62,000 bases of DNA from Adiantum capillus-veneris (lineage: Eukaryota; Streptophyta; Polypodiopsida; Polypodiales; Pteridaceae), in the NCBI GenBank assembly GCA_014529385.2, contig CM043968.1:25597513-25659512 (forward strand), in the 5' to 3' direction. A program made the translations under genes and the position numbers. Numbering within the stretch: the stretch's first letter is position 1; the number at the start of each line of letters is the position of its first letter. The notes below the pieces were generated by a model that was not told where the DNA came from, searched no databases, and saw only the letters and a program-made list of their open reading frames with translations. Positions 1-10,559 of this stretch are shown here, piece by piece.

Positions 1-2926
1 AAGAATCGGTTTTCAAAAGTCCAATCAAATTCCATCTTATCCGAGACCCTCACATGAGGATTAAGGCCCCCATTTTTTTACCATTGGGGTGTTTTCAAAG
101 TATAACACTAACACTAATTTAAAAAGTTATGCTTCTATTTTTAAAAAAAGCATGTTATGTTTCTTTTACCACCAACAATGGTGTCATTCCCATGGAGATG
201 CAGTTAAGAGTCATTAAAAAAACCAGCATTCCATCAACAAAGTACTGTCAATCACAAAAGGTATGAGTTCACGCCATGCTTTTAAACCTCATTCAATAAA
301 TTGAATTTCAGAGTTTTCCTTTAAGGTTCAAGGTCTCGATCCGTGTATACAAAAGTAAGTTTATGACGTTGGTCAGGTTCTTAGTCAGCTTGAAGTCGTT
401 AATCCAAACCTCACACCGGATAGAATTTCCAATTTCCAATCAAAGCCATCTCTATTGAGACGCTCACAGAAGGTTAACGGCGTCAAAAAAACAAGTTAAA
501 AAAAATATGTTTATGTATGTAGAATAGGGTAATTAACAGTAAAGTATGGATGTCTAGCAAGTCCACAACAAAAATCAATACTAAGTTAGTTGAAATTTAT
601 GATTCAATACATAGTTAGATTTGTAAATCCGAACTGATACAATCCAAAGTATTCATCATTATTTCGCTTGTACTTGTTCATTATGCTGGAAAAAAACCAG
701 TTGTCTACCTCTTGTATGAGACCATCAGATGAGGTTGTAGACCCTCACATCAAACCAAATTCTATTAGCAATCATCTAACTTTTTGAGTATGAACAGAAA
801 AAAACCTATTAGCAATCAACTAACTTTTGTGTATTTATATATATTGACCCATCTTTCTAAAAAACATGTAACATACCATGTAAACAGAACAATGGTTAGT
901 AATGAACTTCATCCATCTACTGAAATGGAGATAATGTATCCCATGCTAATCCAAAAATCGAGGATCTTTTTTTGTTGTGGGAATGACATAATGAATGACT
1001 ATAAAACACTTTTTTTTCCTTTTGTTGCTGACTATTTTTACCCCCAAATATGTACTGCATGCAAGAAAACCAGGTCAGGTTTTGGGTACCCCCCATTTAT
1101 GTAAGGTTATGCTCACCATATATTAATCTTGGATATCTACAGTGTAAGCTTCTCCAGACTTTGCTTTATGTAAACACCGGATATTGCCAACCTCAATACC
1201 ATCCATGTTTTTTTTGCTTGTATACATACGAGATAAAATAAATGCTTCATAATACAAGACCAGCAAATCAAACTTATGCTACTATCAAAGTGCTGAATAA
1301 AAAACTGTTTCTTTATGCATGTTATACAAAAGATTCTCATTCGGTGCCAAGGCCTACCAATATTCAGTGTGAAGATCAAGGTTATTTGCAACTTTCCATC
1401 ACTGAGACACGAGTAATCGATACGAGCCTCAATCTATAAATTACTACCATCAAAGGCCTTCAACAAATAGAAATTTATATATGAACTAGTATGAGATGGT
1501 AATGATGTAGTACATGTAAGAGCACATGCCGACAACCTTCCAAGAGCTTAGAGTCACATTCAAAGCTGACTAACAGGACGTTTATCTTATGTCACGCCAT
1601 AAGGTTGATATGCCTATAGTATGCACATGATTGTGTTATGCTACCATTGAATTACCAAAAGAATTGTTTCTATATGTATGTTTATACAAATCACATAATC
1701 TTCGTAGGTGCATAGACGTACCTATTGAGTTGAAGCGACTGCCATAGGCTTGAAGTATGGCCCCTGGACCAAGTGGTTCAGATGCTTTGTGTACGGTCAT
1801 CAATAGGCGCAACACCAATAGGATATTGATTAAGCTACGATTGAGTATCAACGACCACCCCAGATTGAAGCTCCTACTATGCTTGTGTGTGTGTGTGTGT
1901 GCGCGCTCGCACTACAGCAAACGACAGGTTGTGACTGAGTGTGCTTGTGTTTTTGCATATATTTGTGCATATGATATTACACAATGCATTGGGAGCTATT
2001 TAACACAAAGCGAACATGTGTCCAGCTATGTATGGCTTTACTCGCCACATTAGGTTAGGTGAGCTATATCACGGGAGATTATAATTAGGTTTAGAAAGTT
2101 GCCTTGCACATGCAGTAGGCCAGCTATTTAACAAATGCTAGTTAAATACCTCCACACGGGCAATCCAACTATATTTAGTAAGCAAAAACCTCATATGTTA
2201 TACTAGGTTGGAGACCACTACAAATAGTAAGCCATCAGCTTTGGAAAACCAAGCCCAAGGAGTATGGTAGGTAGTAAATACATCTAGCTATATTAAGTTG
2301 AGGATTTTTTGGATACCATTACTGAAGGTTGATACACCCAACCCTTGCATACATGTCTTTACTAAGCAACCCCATGTGGATCAATCTTTTCAAAAAAAAT
2401 CCCAAGTAAATGATATCTATGCTCTATGATGTTCACCACAGGTATGTGAAGGCACCTATTTTTTTACCAGCATTCATGTTTTGAATAGCAAGATATACAT
2501 CCACTGCCCAATCCTGATAATTTATTCGCTATATCGATCATGCATGTGTGTGGGGAGAGAGAAGGGGCTCGAAAGCAGTTCAAAGATGGATAATGCACAC
2601 TAGTTGTCATTGAGACCTATAAGATGAGGGATTGTATCAAGATATGAGCTATGAACCCTGCTCACTCAAGACATAAGACATAATTTGATGCATCCTTTAG
2701 TGGGACAAATTAGAGGTTGCACAATTGTTGGCAAATTAGAGTACCTGATCAAAAAACATGCCATACAATTCTTGGGGAAGGGAGACAGAACTGCATAGAT
2801 TAATGTGTCCTTGAGTGGGACAAGGATCATAGGCTGTGTTTGTCATAGATTTCCTTCAAAAGGAAGGCGTGAAAGGTTTAGCTATAGTTGGCTAAGGGCA
2901 AGTGGAGTGATTCTCTAGTCTATAAG

Positions 2927-2927
<1 letters not shown>
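1..2927. other. Non-coding AT-rich region
   Basis: I see no convincing gene here; the open frames are short, overlap on both strands and have no recognisable domain. A short TG run lies near 1880-1900. A motif of about 50 bases, roughly 'ccatct..gagac.ctcaca', occurs in diverged direct copies near 24-66 and 438-490, with a weaker copy near 715-760. The second copy ends in an A-rich tail. These look like decayed SINE-like repeats, but I could not define their ends. Confidence 0.5.
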
Positions 2928-3020
<93 letters not shown>

Positions 3021-3059
3021 TCCTATGGCAGACTCTCAACGTAGTTTGCACGCTCGTGC

Positions 3060-3139
<80 letters not shown>
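2928..3139. repeat. Two compound (TG)n(AG)n microsatellites
   Basis: A (GT)n run at 2929-2983 passes directly into (GA)n to 3019. After about 42 unique bases a second (TG)n run at 3062-3096 passes into (AG)n to 3138. The repeated TG-then-AG order suggests that one compound locus was duplicated. Long frames through this region are artefacts of dinucleotide repeats. Confidence 0.95.
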
Positions 3140-3141
<2 letters not shown>

Positions 3142-3264
3142 CCATGCCTCATGAAAAAGGGAGAGAGAGCACACATGGAGAGAGACAAAGAGGAATGTTG
3201 CCCTATGTCACCAGAGAGAGAGAGATACATAGAGAAGCCCTCCCTCGCATCTTCATGACATCTT

Positions 3265-3266
<2 letters not shown>

Positions 3267-3358
<92 letters not shown>
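3267..3358. repeat. (GA)n microsatellite
   Basis: An almost perfect GA tract of about 92 bases. It lies 130 bases after the second compound microsatellite and was probably seeded by the same local sequence. Confidence 0.95.
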
Positions 3359-3359
<1 letters not shown>

Positions 3360-3770
3360 GGAGACGTGTTGGGATAAAAGACCAAAGGGATCATGCAAAC
3401 TGGAGTCGGGTTTGTCTAACAAGATCATCTATTTTAGATGAAGGCACTACCTTTGATTGAGTAAAGTTTCTTCACACTAATGAATGGAAGAGAAAAATCT
3501 GTTTACTTATTGAGATTTTTATCATGCATTATTTTTGCTTGAGAAGTTTACTTAGAGGGCTCCCCCATAAGCCCTGTAAAGGCCCATTTGGAGGGCCCTC
3601 TATTTACAATTGATTACCCTCCTACATTTTCCTAGTTTCCACAAATACCAACAAATGAGCGGGTGTTTATCGTTGCTTTTTCGTTGGGGGGTGTCCCAAC
3701 CACCGCACTGACTGAACCACAATTAGGACTATCTACTAACAGCTTTGTCGCATTGATCATGCACCTTGAC

Positions 3771-4957
3771 CTATTGCAAGCGGTTTGAAGAAGCTATGCC
3801 ATTAGAGGGCCCTGTAATCTTCGTGCCCTTGAGAGGCCTCTTAGACTTCTTAGTTGAGTGAACACTTTCATAAATACCATGAAAATTTACAATGAAAGTA
3901 TTGGCAACATGCACTATGTTAGAAAGACGTGAAGTAGGAGTAGGAAGAGAGTGAACATACACAATCTCAAATGGAGATTTACCTTTAGCAAAGTGAGTGG
4001 TATTGTTATAAGTAAACAATAAAATATGCAGGTAATCATCCCATTTCTTTGGTTGAGAAGACACATAAACTTTCAATAAATCAATGATAGTGTGATTGGT
4101 GACTTTTGTTTGACCATTAAACTCAGGATGGAATGTAGAAGTGAAATTAGGTGTAGTACCAAGACTTTCAAAAACTGTAGTCCAAAAAGCACTACAAAAT
4201 TTGGAATCCTTGTGAGATACTATTACCTTTGGCAAACCACGATGAGGAAAGACAACCTTAAGAAAGAAAAGTGCAGCTTGATGTGTTGTGAGAGTTTTCT
4301 TGCATGGAATGAAATAAGAAAAACGATCAATAACAATCCAAATCATATCGTGTTTGTGAACAGTGAGTGGAATACCATTAACAAAATCCATAGAAATGTG
4401 TTCCCAAGGTCTTTCAGGAATGGGAAGAAGGTGTAAAAGACCTGTTTTCTTACCTATTGCTACTTTAATCTTTTGGAAAATCAAACAAAATGAAACATAT
4501 AGTTTAACATCACTTTTCATAGTAGTCTAATATAAATCACGACGTAAATTCTGAAAAGTAGCAACAAATCTCTTATGTCGAGCATAAGGTGGTTTATGAA
4601 ATTCTTCAATGTGTAAAATACAAAATGGTTTTATGACACACAGTTTCTATTTGAAATAAAGGAAATTTTCTTGTATAATATATTTAAGAAATGTGTACAT
4701 TGAATTAGCAAGCATATCCAACCACGTGGTTTTGAAATCATCATCTTGTGCTTAAGTATTATGCATAGAATCAAATAAAGTACTCATAATAATTGATAGA
4801 TTATTAAGAGAGGCTCTTTAACTCAAAGCATCAGCTACAATGTTTTCTTTATCTGGTTGACCTATTGAATGCTGGGCTGAAAACTTTTAATAAAAGCAAC
4901 CTACTTAATATGTCTATTATCTATTAGGGGTTGAGATAATAAATACTTGATACTTTG
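3771..4957 (-). pseudogene. Truncated Ty3/gypsy RNase H-integrase fragment
   Basis: On the minus strand the right end (about 4957-4860) matches the end of RNase H of element EA (near 32460-32600), including a degenerate copy of its 'DKENVVADALS' segment. The zinc-binding region follows near 4560-4620, then the integrase core from about 4450 to 3860. The key residues are damaged: the second catalytic Asp, in the SDRD-like motif, reads SHKD, and the Glu of GQTE reads GQTK. The copy is therefore catalytically dead and lacks gag, protease, most of RT and the LTRs. It is an old deleted relative of EA. Similarity fades below about 3860. Confidence 0.85.
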
Positions 4958-5686
4958 TTGAGAGGAATCCCAAACTCCGAGCGAACTTTTTTGAGCGATG
5001 ATAAAATGGAGCGAGTTAATGAGAGACACTTTATCATTAATTGGAGGCCTTCTTGTCCATCAAATTTTGATGCTTAATAAGAGACGCTACCTCAAACCCC
5101 TAAGAGAGAGTCTTTTTTAAGAGAAAAAAGACTCCTTGAAGGACTACAAAAGAGATATTTTTTTGACAAAACTCACAAAAGTGAGTGGTATTGTATTAAA
5201 ATAAATTAAAAATGCAAGACTTACCTTGCTCACAAGCCGAACTAGGACACCATAGCAGGTAGTCGTACATCAATCACAAAAATTGCCAAAATCATACAAT
5301 TGCCATCAACAACAAACCCGATTGAAGAGGGGAGGCCATCCTCAACAAAACAAGAGCAAACCCACACCACATAATGCCGACATGACAGGGCTTACAATCC
5401 CCATCACCTAGAGGTCAGGCCTAGGATGCCACCACTACTAATAACTGTGCCACATCCACCATAGTGTCCTGGGACCAAACCATCGACAACAAGATCAAAT
5501 CCATCAAATAGTTGACAAACAAGCAAGGGTCCCCAACAGATACATCGAGTTGTACACAAGTAGGTAAGAGACCCCAACATAAACAAAGCCTTCTAGTACA
5601 TAAATAAATCAGATAAGCTATCAACAAATATAATCTGTCCACCATCACCGCCAGCTTTGCGACCCCCCCCCCCCCCCCCCTCCCTT

Positions 5687-5818
5687 CACTAGAAAAACAC
5701 CTTTTTTTTAAAAAGCCTTCCTAAAGGACTATAAGAAAAGAGAGAGTTTTCACTTTTAAAAAAACCTCTGAGTCCTTTAGGAAGGCTTTATAAAAAATAA
5801 AAATGTGTTCTTGTAGTG
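5687..5818. mobile_element. CACTA-like foldback MITE
   Basis: The 132-base segment begins CACTAGAAAAACAC and ends GTGTTCTTGTAGTG. The two arms pair over roughly 45 bases, sharing AAGCCTTCCTAAAGGACT and its reverse complement. CACTA termini are typical of the CACTA (En/Spm) superfamily, and the short non-coding hairpin form is typical of a MITE. I see no clear 3-bp target duplication. A C homopolymer lies just to its left (about 5663-5680). Confidence 0.6.
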
Positions 5819-6180
5819 AATACAAAGTGAGTAGGGGTACTCGTTCTGTTTAATGAAAAGTAATGGTGAATTTAATGAATCTTGGGGTGATGACGAGCCC
5901 TGCACGATGGGAAGAAAATGGAAAAACAACAGACGTTGCATATGCAGGTGGAGTCGTAGGTCAGACCGATACACGCAAGTGGCGGGTGCCATTGCATGGA
6001 GGGGCTGGTAAATTTACTTGTCAAAGAGAAAATGCTTTATGTACGGTAACTATCTCTCTGTATTTGTACTAAATGCAAAAGTGAATACACTTTTTAAAAA
6101 AATGCTCTTCAATGTGCTCTTTAAAAGATCTCCCTGAAAGGGTTGCACGTCTGGCACACCCTTTGAAGAAGATTATACTA

Positions 6181-6184
<4 letters not shown>

Positions 6185-6229
<45 letters not shown>
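6185..6229. repeat. (GA)n microsatellite
   Basis: Perfect GA dinucleotide run of about 45 bases in non-coding DNA. Confidence 0.95.
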
Positions 6230-6230
<1 letters not shown>

Positions 6231-6429
6231 GGCTAGAAAAATATATTTTCTCTAACCGGTGAAAATAAGGGCAAACTTGGATTTCTCTCAATTCTTAGGT
6301 CAAAATTTGAAGCTTTTGCGAGTAATGACACTAAAGCTTGTGTAAATTTTTTGCTTTTTTTTTTCTTTTTGCAAATGGTCATTAACTTTATTGTCACATT
6401 GGAGTTGAAAACAAAAGCTGCACATTTTT

Positions 6430-6620
6430 CTCAAGGGAGTAGCCCAAGTGGTTAAACCTCTGGTTTTAGACGTTATCTGCCAGGGTTCAACGCCTCTAAA
6501 ATGGACTCCCACGTGTACTTTTTGTTGTTGGCCACTACTTTGAAAACTTGGCCGAGGGTGCGAGGCCATCCCTTTGACAAGGGATGGAGGCTAACTTTTT
6601 CTTTTTTATCTGCAAATGAC
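6430..6620 (+). mobile_element. tRNA-derived SINE candidate
   Basis: Pol III promoter boxes are visible: an A box TAGCCCAAGTGG at 6440-6451, fitting TRGCNNARYNGG, and a B box GGTTCAACGCC at 6484-6494, one base from GGTTCGANNCC. They are 44 bases apart, as in tRNA-related SINEs. The sequence does not fold into a complete cloverleaf that I can see. It continues for over 100 bases into an unrelated body and ends near a T-rich tail (about 6594-6607). That fits a SINE better than a functional tRNA gene. The ends and target duplication are not resolved. Confidence 0.5.
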
Positions 6621-6699
6621 TCGCTACCACCTCTGCATGGCCTTTGCTTCCCCGCCCTAGTGTGACATAGACATAAGACAAATCGCTCTTCTCATTCAA

Positions 6700-6702
<3 letters not shown>

Positions 6703-6785
<83 letters not shown>
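6703..6785. repeat. (TC)n microsatellite
   Basis: A nearly perfect TC tract of about 82 bases. The rest of 6621-7020 holds nothing I recognise. Confidence 0.95.
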
Positions 6786-6787
<2 letters not shown>

Positions 6788-7019
6788 CCGGAGAAGAGGG
6801 CTCAACAACTAGGCCCATCCCGTATAAATATTCGCTCAGATTTTGGTTCGCTCGAAAAATGTCGCTCGTTGTATGGTAAGACTCCTTTGTTGATTGAGTT
6901 TAATTACCAGGTCGGCACCCATTAAAGAGTGTTTTCAAATTTTCAAAGCATGCACTACAACTGTCAATTCTTTGTCGTATGTCATAATAACTAATATCTA
7001 ATTCTCCTAAATGATTTTC

Positions 7020-7353
7020 TCATGTTAAACTAATCATTTAATATGGGAAAGTGCTAGCGGAGAAAAAACTAGAATATTGGTTAAGCTGGCAGACCGGCCA
7101 CAGTAGGGATCCAAAGGAGGGAAAAAAGGGATCCAAAGGGGGGGCCATCTGCAAAAGAGCAAGGTGCAACAATGGGCTTTAAAGACCCTAAGGTTCAGCC
7201 CATTAAGACTTCCAAAATGCTAAGGTTCCAAAAATCAAGGTTGTGTCCAATGGCTAAGCTTAGGAAAATTGGATGCTTTGTGTGTGTGTAAAAAAGTCTT
7301 CACAAATCCTACAAAGGAGGGGGCGAGCCTTGCAAGTAGGGGATGAGAGAGAA

Positions 7354-7384
<31 letters not shown>

Positions 7385-7899
7385 AGCCTCCTTTACACAA
7401 AGGGAATGAGGGACACATGTCAGCTTCCTAGCCCAGATGCCCACAAGGTGTACTCAAATCCTATTGGATGGCCATGGAGGTGGACCAACGAGAATTAGGC
7501 TAGAGTAAATCTAGTTTAATTAATTTAGAAACACTTCATAAAATAACCAATAAGAATTAATCTCTCTAGAAGACTATTGGATAGTCTCCCAAGGGGTCCA
7601 ATGAGCATTCAATAGCCCAATGGCTTGCCTGATTCCTAATGGCCAGGAGACAAAGGGGTCCAATGAGAGTTTAGTTGCATTAATTAATTACCTAAAGCTC
7701 TCACAAAAGGGGAAATGGGGACATATGTCAGAAGGCTATCACTTATGCTCCTTAAATCCTATTGGCTAAGCTTGGAGAGGTCCAATGGGGTGGTAGCATG
7801 AGCAAATAGCAAGAGGGGTCATCCAAGAGAGAGAGGGGGCTGAATTTTCAAAGGCATTATCTCACACACTCACACAAAAGCTCATGTGTGAAGCAAGAA

Positions 7900-7956
<57 letters not shown>

Positions 7957-8622
7957 TCTCAAGCTTTAATGGAAAGCTTATTACCTACTCCAAGCTTGTG
8001 AGAAGGGAGGCCTACACCAACAACTCTTGGCTTTGTGATGCAAGTCCAACCAAGAGCCAAGCTTCAATGCATGCTCATCTCCTCTGCCATGCTAATTACC
8101 AAGCTATGCTATGCTAATATGAGTGATTATGTGAGGAGATGTACATCTTTCTCGTAAGACTACTCCTTCTTCCTCTCAATCTACTCTCATACCCCGCTAG
8201 CTCTCACCATCTTCAAAGGTGTGTGAGGTCTTGGGTCTGAGACTGCGAGGGAATTGATGTTGTGTTATATAAATGTTTTGCTTAGTGCTTGAAGCTTCCA
8301 TCTTCATTGCACTAGCTAGTATTGAATAAACACAAAGAATTGTATTGTAAAATGTCTCTCTTGATGGGAGAAACCTATAATACAAAGCCTTTTGGAGGGG
8401 GGACCGGCTCCATGTAAATCCAATCCTAAATTGTTGTCAATAGCTTAATTTCTCTCTCTTTTGAAGTATTGTTCATGCTATGTAACTAGGTGTTATGCTT
8501 TTTGTTGCTCTCTCCACCCAAGCACTCTTGTTATTCTCAGTAGGAATCTATTCTAATGAAATGCTCACTATGCTCATGCTATTTTCCACTACACACAAGT
8601 TACTAGGCCATTAAATGTTACA
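7020..8622 (+). repeat. Probable 5' LTR region of element P1 (left end undetermined)
   Basis: The right end is supported by '...TTACA' at 8618-8622 immediately before a degenerate Met-tRNA primer site. A TATA box (TATATAAA, 8266-8273) and a polyadenylation-like AATAAA (8325-8330) are spaced as expected for U3/R. Inside are an AC tract (7354-7380), a CT tract (about 7903-7953) and a diverged internal direct repeat of about 75 bases (7417-7490 and 7722-7790, both around 'AAATCCTATTGG'). No 3' LTR is present to define the left end, so 7020 is only an estimate. Confidence 0.5.
8266..8273 (+). promoter_or_regulatory. TATA box of P1 LTR
   Basis: TATATAAA lies about 350 bases before the LTR end, with AATAAA 52 bases downstream. 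This is the normal order for a plant LTR promoter followed by the R-region polyadenylation signal. The assignment rests on motif and position only. Confidence 0.5.
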
Positions 8623-8623
8623 T

Positions 8624-8635
8624 TAGTATCATAGC
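8624..8635 (+). other. Degenerate primer-binding site of P1
   Basis: TAGTATCATAGC matches the initiator-Met tRNA primer site TGGTATCAGAGC at 10 of 12 positions. It lies one base after a terminal CA. Leader sequence without a recognisable gene follows to 9035. Confidence 0.6.
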
Positions 8636-9035
8636 ACAAGGTTTCTCTTTTCTTGCTCAAGAAGGGAGGTCCTCAAGCTAGCTATAAATGGTACTATTAA
8701 TTGCAATTGAGTAAGTAGAATAGGGATTTTTCAGCCTTACAATGCACCTGCCTTCGTGCAGATAACGGGGCATCACCGTCGAGAGCTATGGTCTTAATAG
8801 TGGAGTCCTACGGGGCTTGCCTACGGCTTAACCACTATTGAGCTATTAGAAGCTTGACATGAGCCGGTGTTGTTGTGGTGTTGAACGACCCTCTCTTCTA
8901 TTCCTTGCAATTAATGGTATTTGAGACACGGGTACAGTAGCTTCAGTGGTTTTTCAAAAGGGGTAAAGAGGAGTAGCAACTAGGGCTTGAAGTGCCAAAG
9001 TACACCTAAAATGTTTACACCTAAAATTTGTTAGA

Positions 9036-10522
9036 ATGGCTGACAATAGTAAAGAGAGTGAAATTAATGTTGATATCTTTGATTTTGCTCCTATGCTTAT
9101 TAACTACCTTGTTTCTAGGCTTCAACAAGCCATGGGCAATCCATCCCTCCAAAGTGAATTGCAATGGTAGCTTCGTGCTCATGGGATTCTCCAAGCTCCC
9201 CACCATGACAAGAGAGTACCTAGGAAGCCTCCTTGCGAGACTCCCAAAAGAGGCTCTCTCCGATTTGGGAAGAAGAAGAGGATCCATATGAAGGGCTCAA
9301 AAATTTGCCTCGTGACGATGCATCTCCTTCTCAAAGGAGAACTCAAGAACCCCCACCGAAGGAACAAGAAATAAGTGAGTCTTCTGCCACCTCGACGGAG
9401 ATGGCTCTACGAAGACGGAGGGCTAAACGCTTTCCATCACCTCCTAAACGGAGAAGACCATCACACACTTCTCCACACCATAATTCAAAGAGGGATGACA
9501 AAAAGCAAGAGAAGAAAAAGGCGAGAAATAGGACACCCTCTTCTCCATTTTCTTCACCCTCTTCCTCTTATGAAAGTGATGTGTAGACAAAGAAGATCAA
9601 GGTAAGAAAAAGGCGAGAAAGAGGTCACCCTCTTCTCCATCTTCCTCAAATTCATCATCTTTTGAAGAAAGCGATGGTGCAACTTTTGAACCATCAAAAA
9701 GAAGAGGCCATAGGAAATCCTATGTCGCGTGGAAGAGGTCGTCCAAGCTCAAGAAGTTCAAAGAGGAAGGGAAGAGCATCTCTTTCCTAACCTACAATGG
9801 CACCTTTGGTGCTACGGACAAAGTCTTGGCCTTTATCCAACAATTCGATGCGGCGTTTGGAGATGAGGGCTTCACGGAGTCCTCTAAGCTACGTCATGTA
9901 GCTATGCACTTTCAAAAGTCCACCAGGCAATGGGGGGTCTAGCCTACGGGCCAACGGTGAAGCTCCACGAACATGGAAAGCTTTAAGAGCTTCCATTATG
10001 AAGGAGTTTTTGGCCACCAATGCAAAAGACAAAGCACTCACCGAATGGCAAATCTTGAAGCTCTCTCCCTACCAATCCATTCATAAATATGTAGACAAGT
10101 TTTGGGACCTACATCTCAAAGCCACTGTCTTCAAAAAGATGGATTTTGGAGAGCAAAAGAAGCAATTTTGTACGGGCTTAACTAAAGAAATGGTGGAGCA
10201 TGTCAACTCCCAAAGGCCACGCACCATATTGGCAGTTATACACCATACTATGGTGGCTTCTCGAATCAATTTCCAAACAGGGGCTAAGAGAAATTCTAAG
10301 CCCATAGAAAACAAGGGTTCCAATGAGCCTAAGGCGAAGGACAATGTCCAAAAGTCTCCCAAGGGCAATTCCAACAAAGCTAAGGAGAAGGGAGTTTACA
10401 AAGGCAAAAACAAACTCTCTTGTGACGAGCTTGAGCGTTATCGCAAGGATAACTGTTGTTTCAGGTGTGGCAAGCAATGGCATGCATACCACGCTTGTCC
10501 CCAAAAAGAACACCCACCATGA
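9036..10522 (+). pseudogene. gag: P1 gag (broken)
   Basis: The likely start is the ATG at 9036, which opens a frame beginning MADNSKESE that hits a TAG after about 50 codons. The product continues in other frames. An Arg/Ser/Pro-rich segment (about 9370-9690) includes a diverged tandem duplication near 9517-9585 and 9607-9676. A gag-like core follows and becomes open at 9998-10522. The end carries one CCHC zinc knuckle, CX2CX4HX4C, at 10457-10498, which would bind RNA in the particle. Several frameshifts and stops mean that no intact Gag is encoded. Confidence 0.8.
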
Positions 10523-10559
10523 GCCTCCTAGAGCTACCTTGGTTGAAATCCAAGAAGAG

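Noticed and set aside
2888-3428. Long frames through the TG/AG repeats on both strands
   Set aside because: They encode only Cys-Val, Arg-Glu, Ser-Leu and Thr-His repeats produced by dinucleotide tracts.
5404-5648. Small overlapping minus-strand frames near the C homopolymer
   Set aside because: Short, overlapping in two phases, with no motif.
6430-6500. Functional tRNA gene
   Set aside because: A and B boxes are present, but no complete cloverleaf or clean acceptor stem is visible, and similar body sequence continues downstream.
9021-9367. Minus-strand frames opposite P1 gag
   Set aside because: Shadows of the plus-strand gag reading; no domain.
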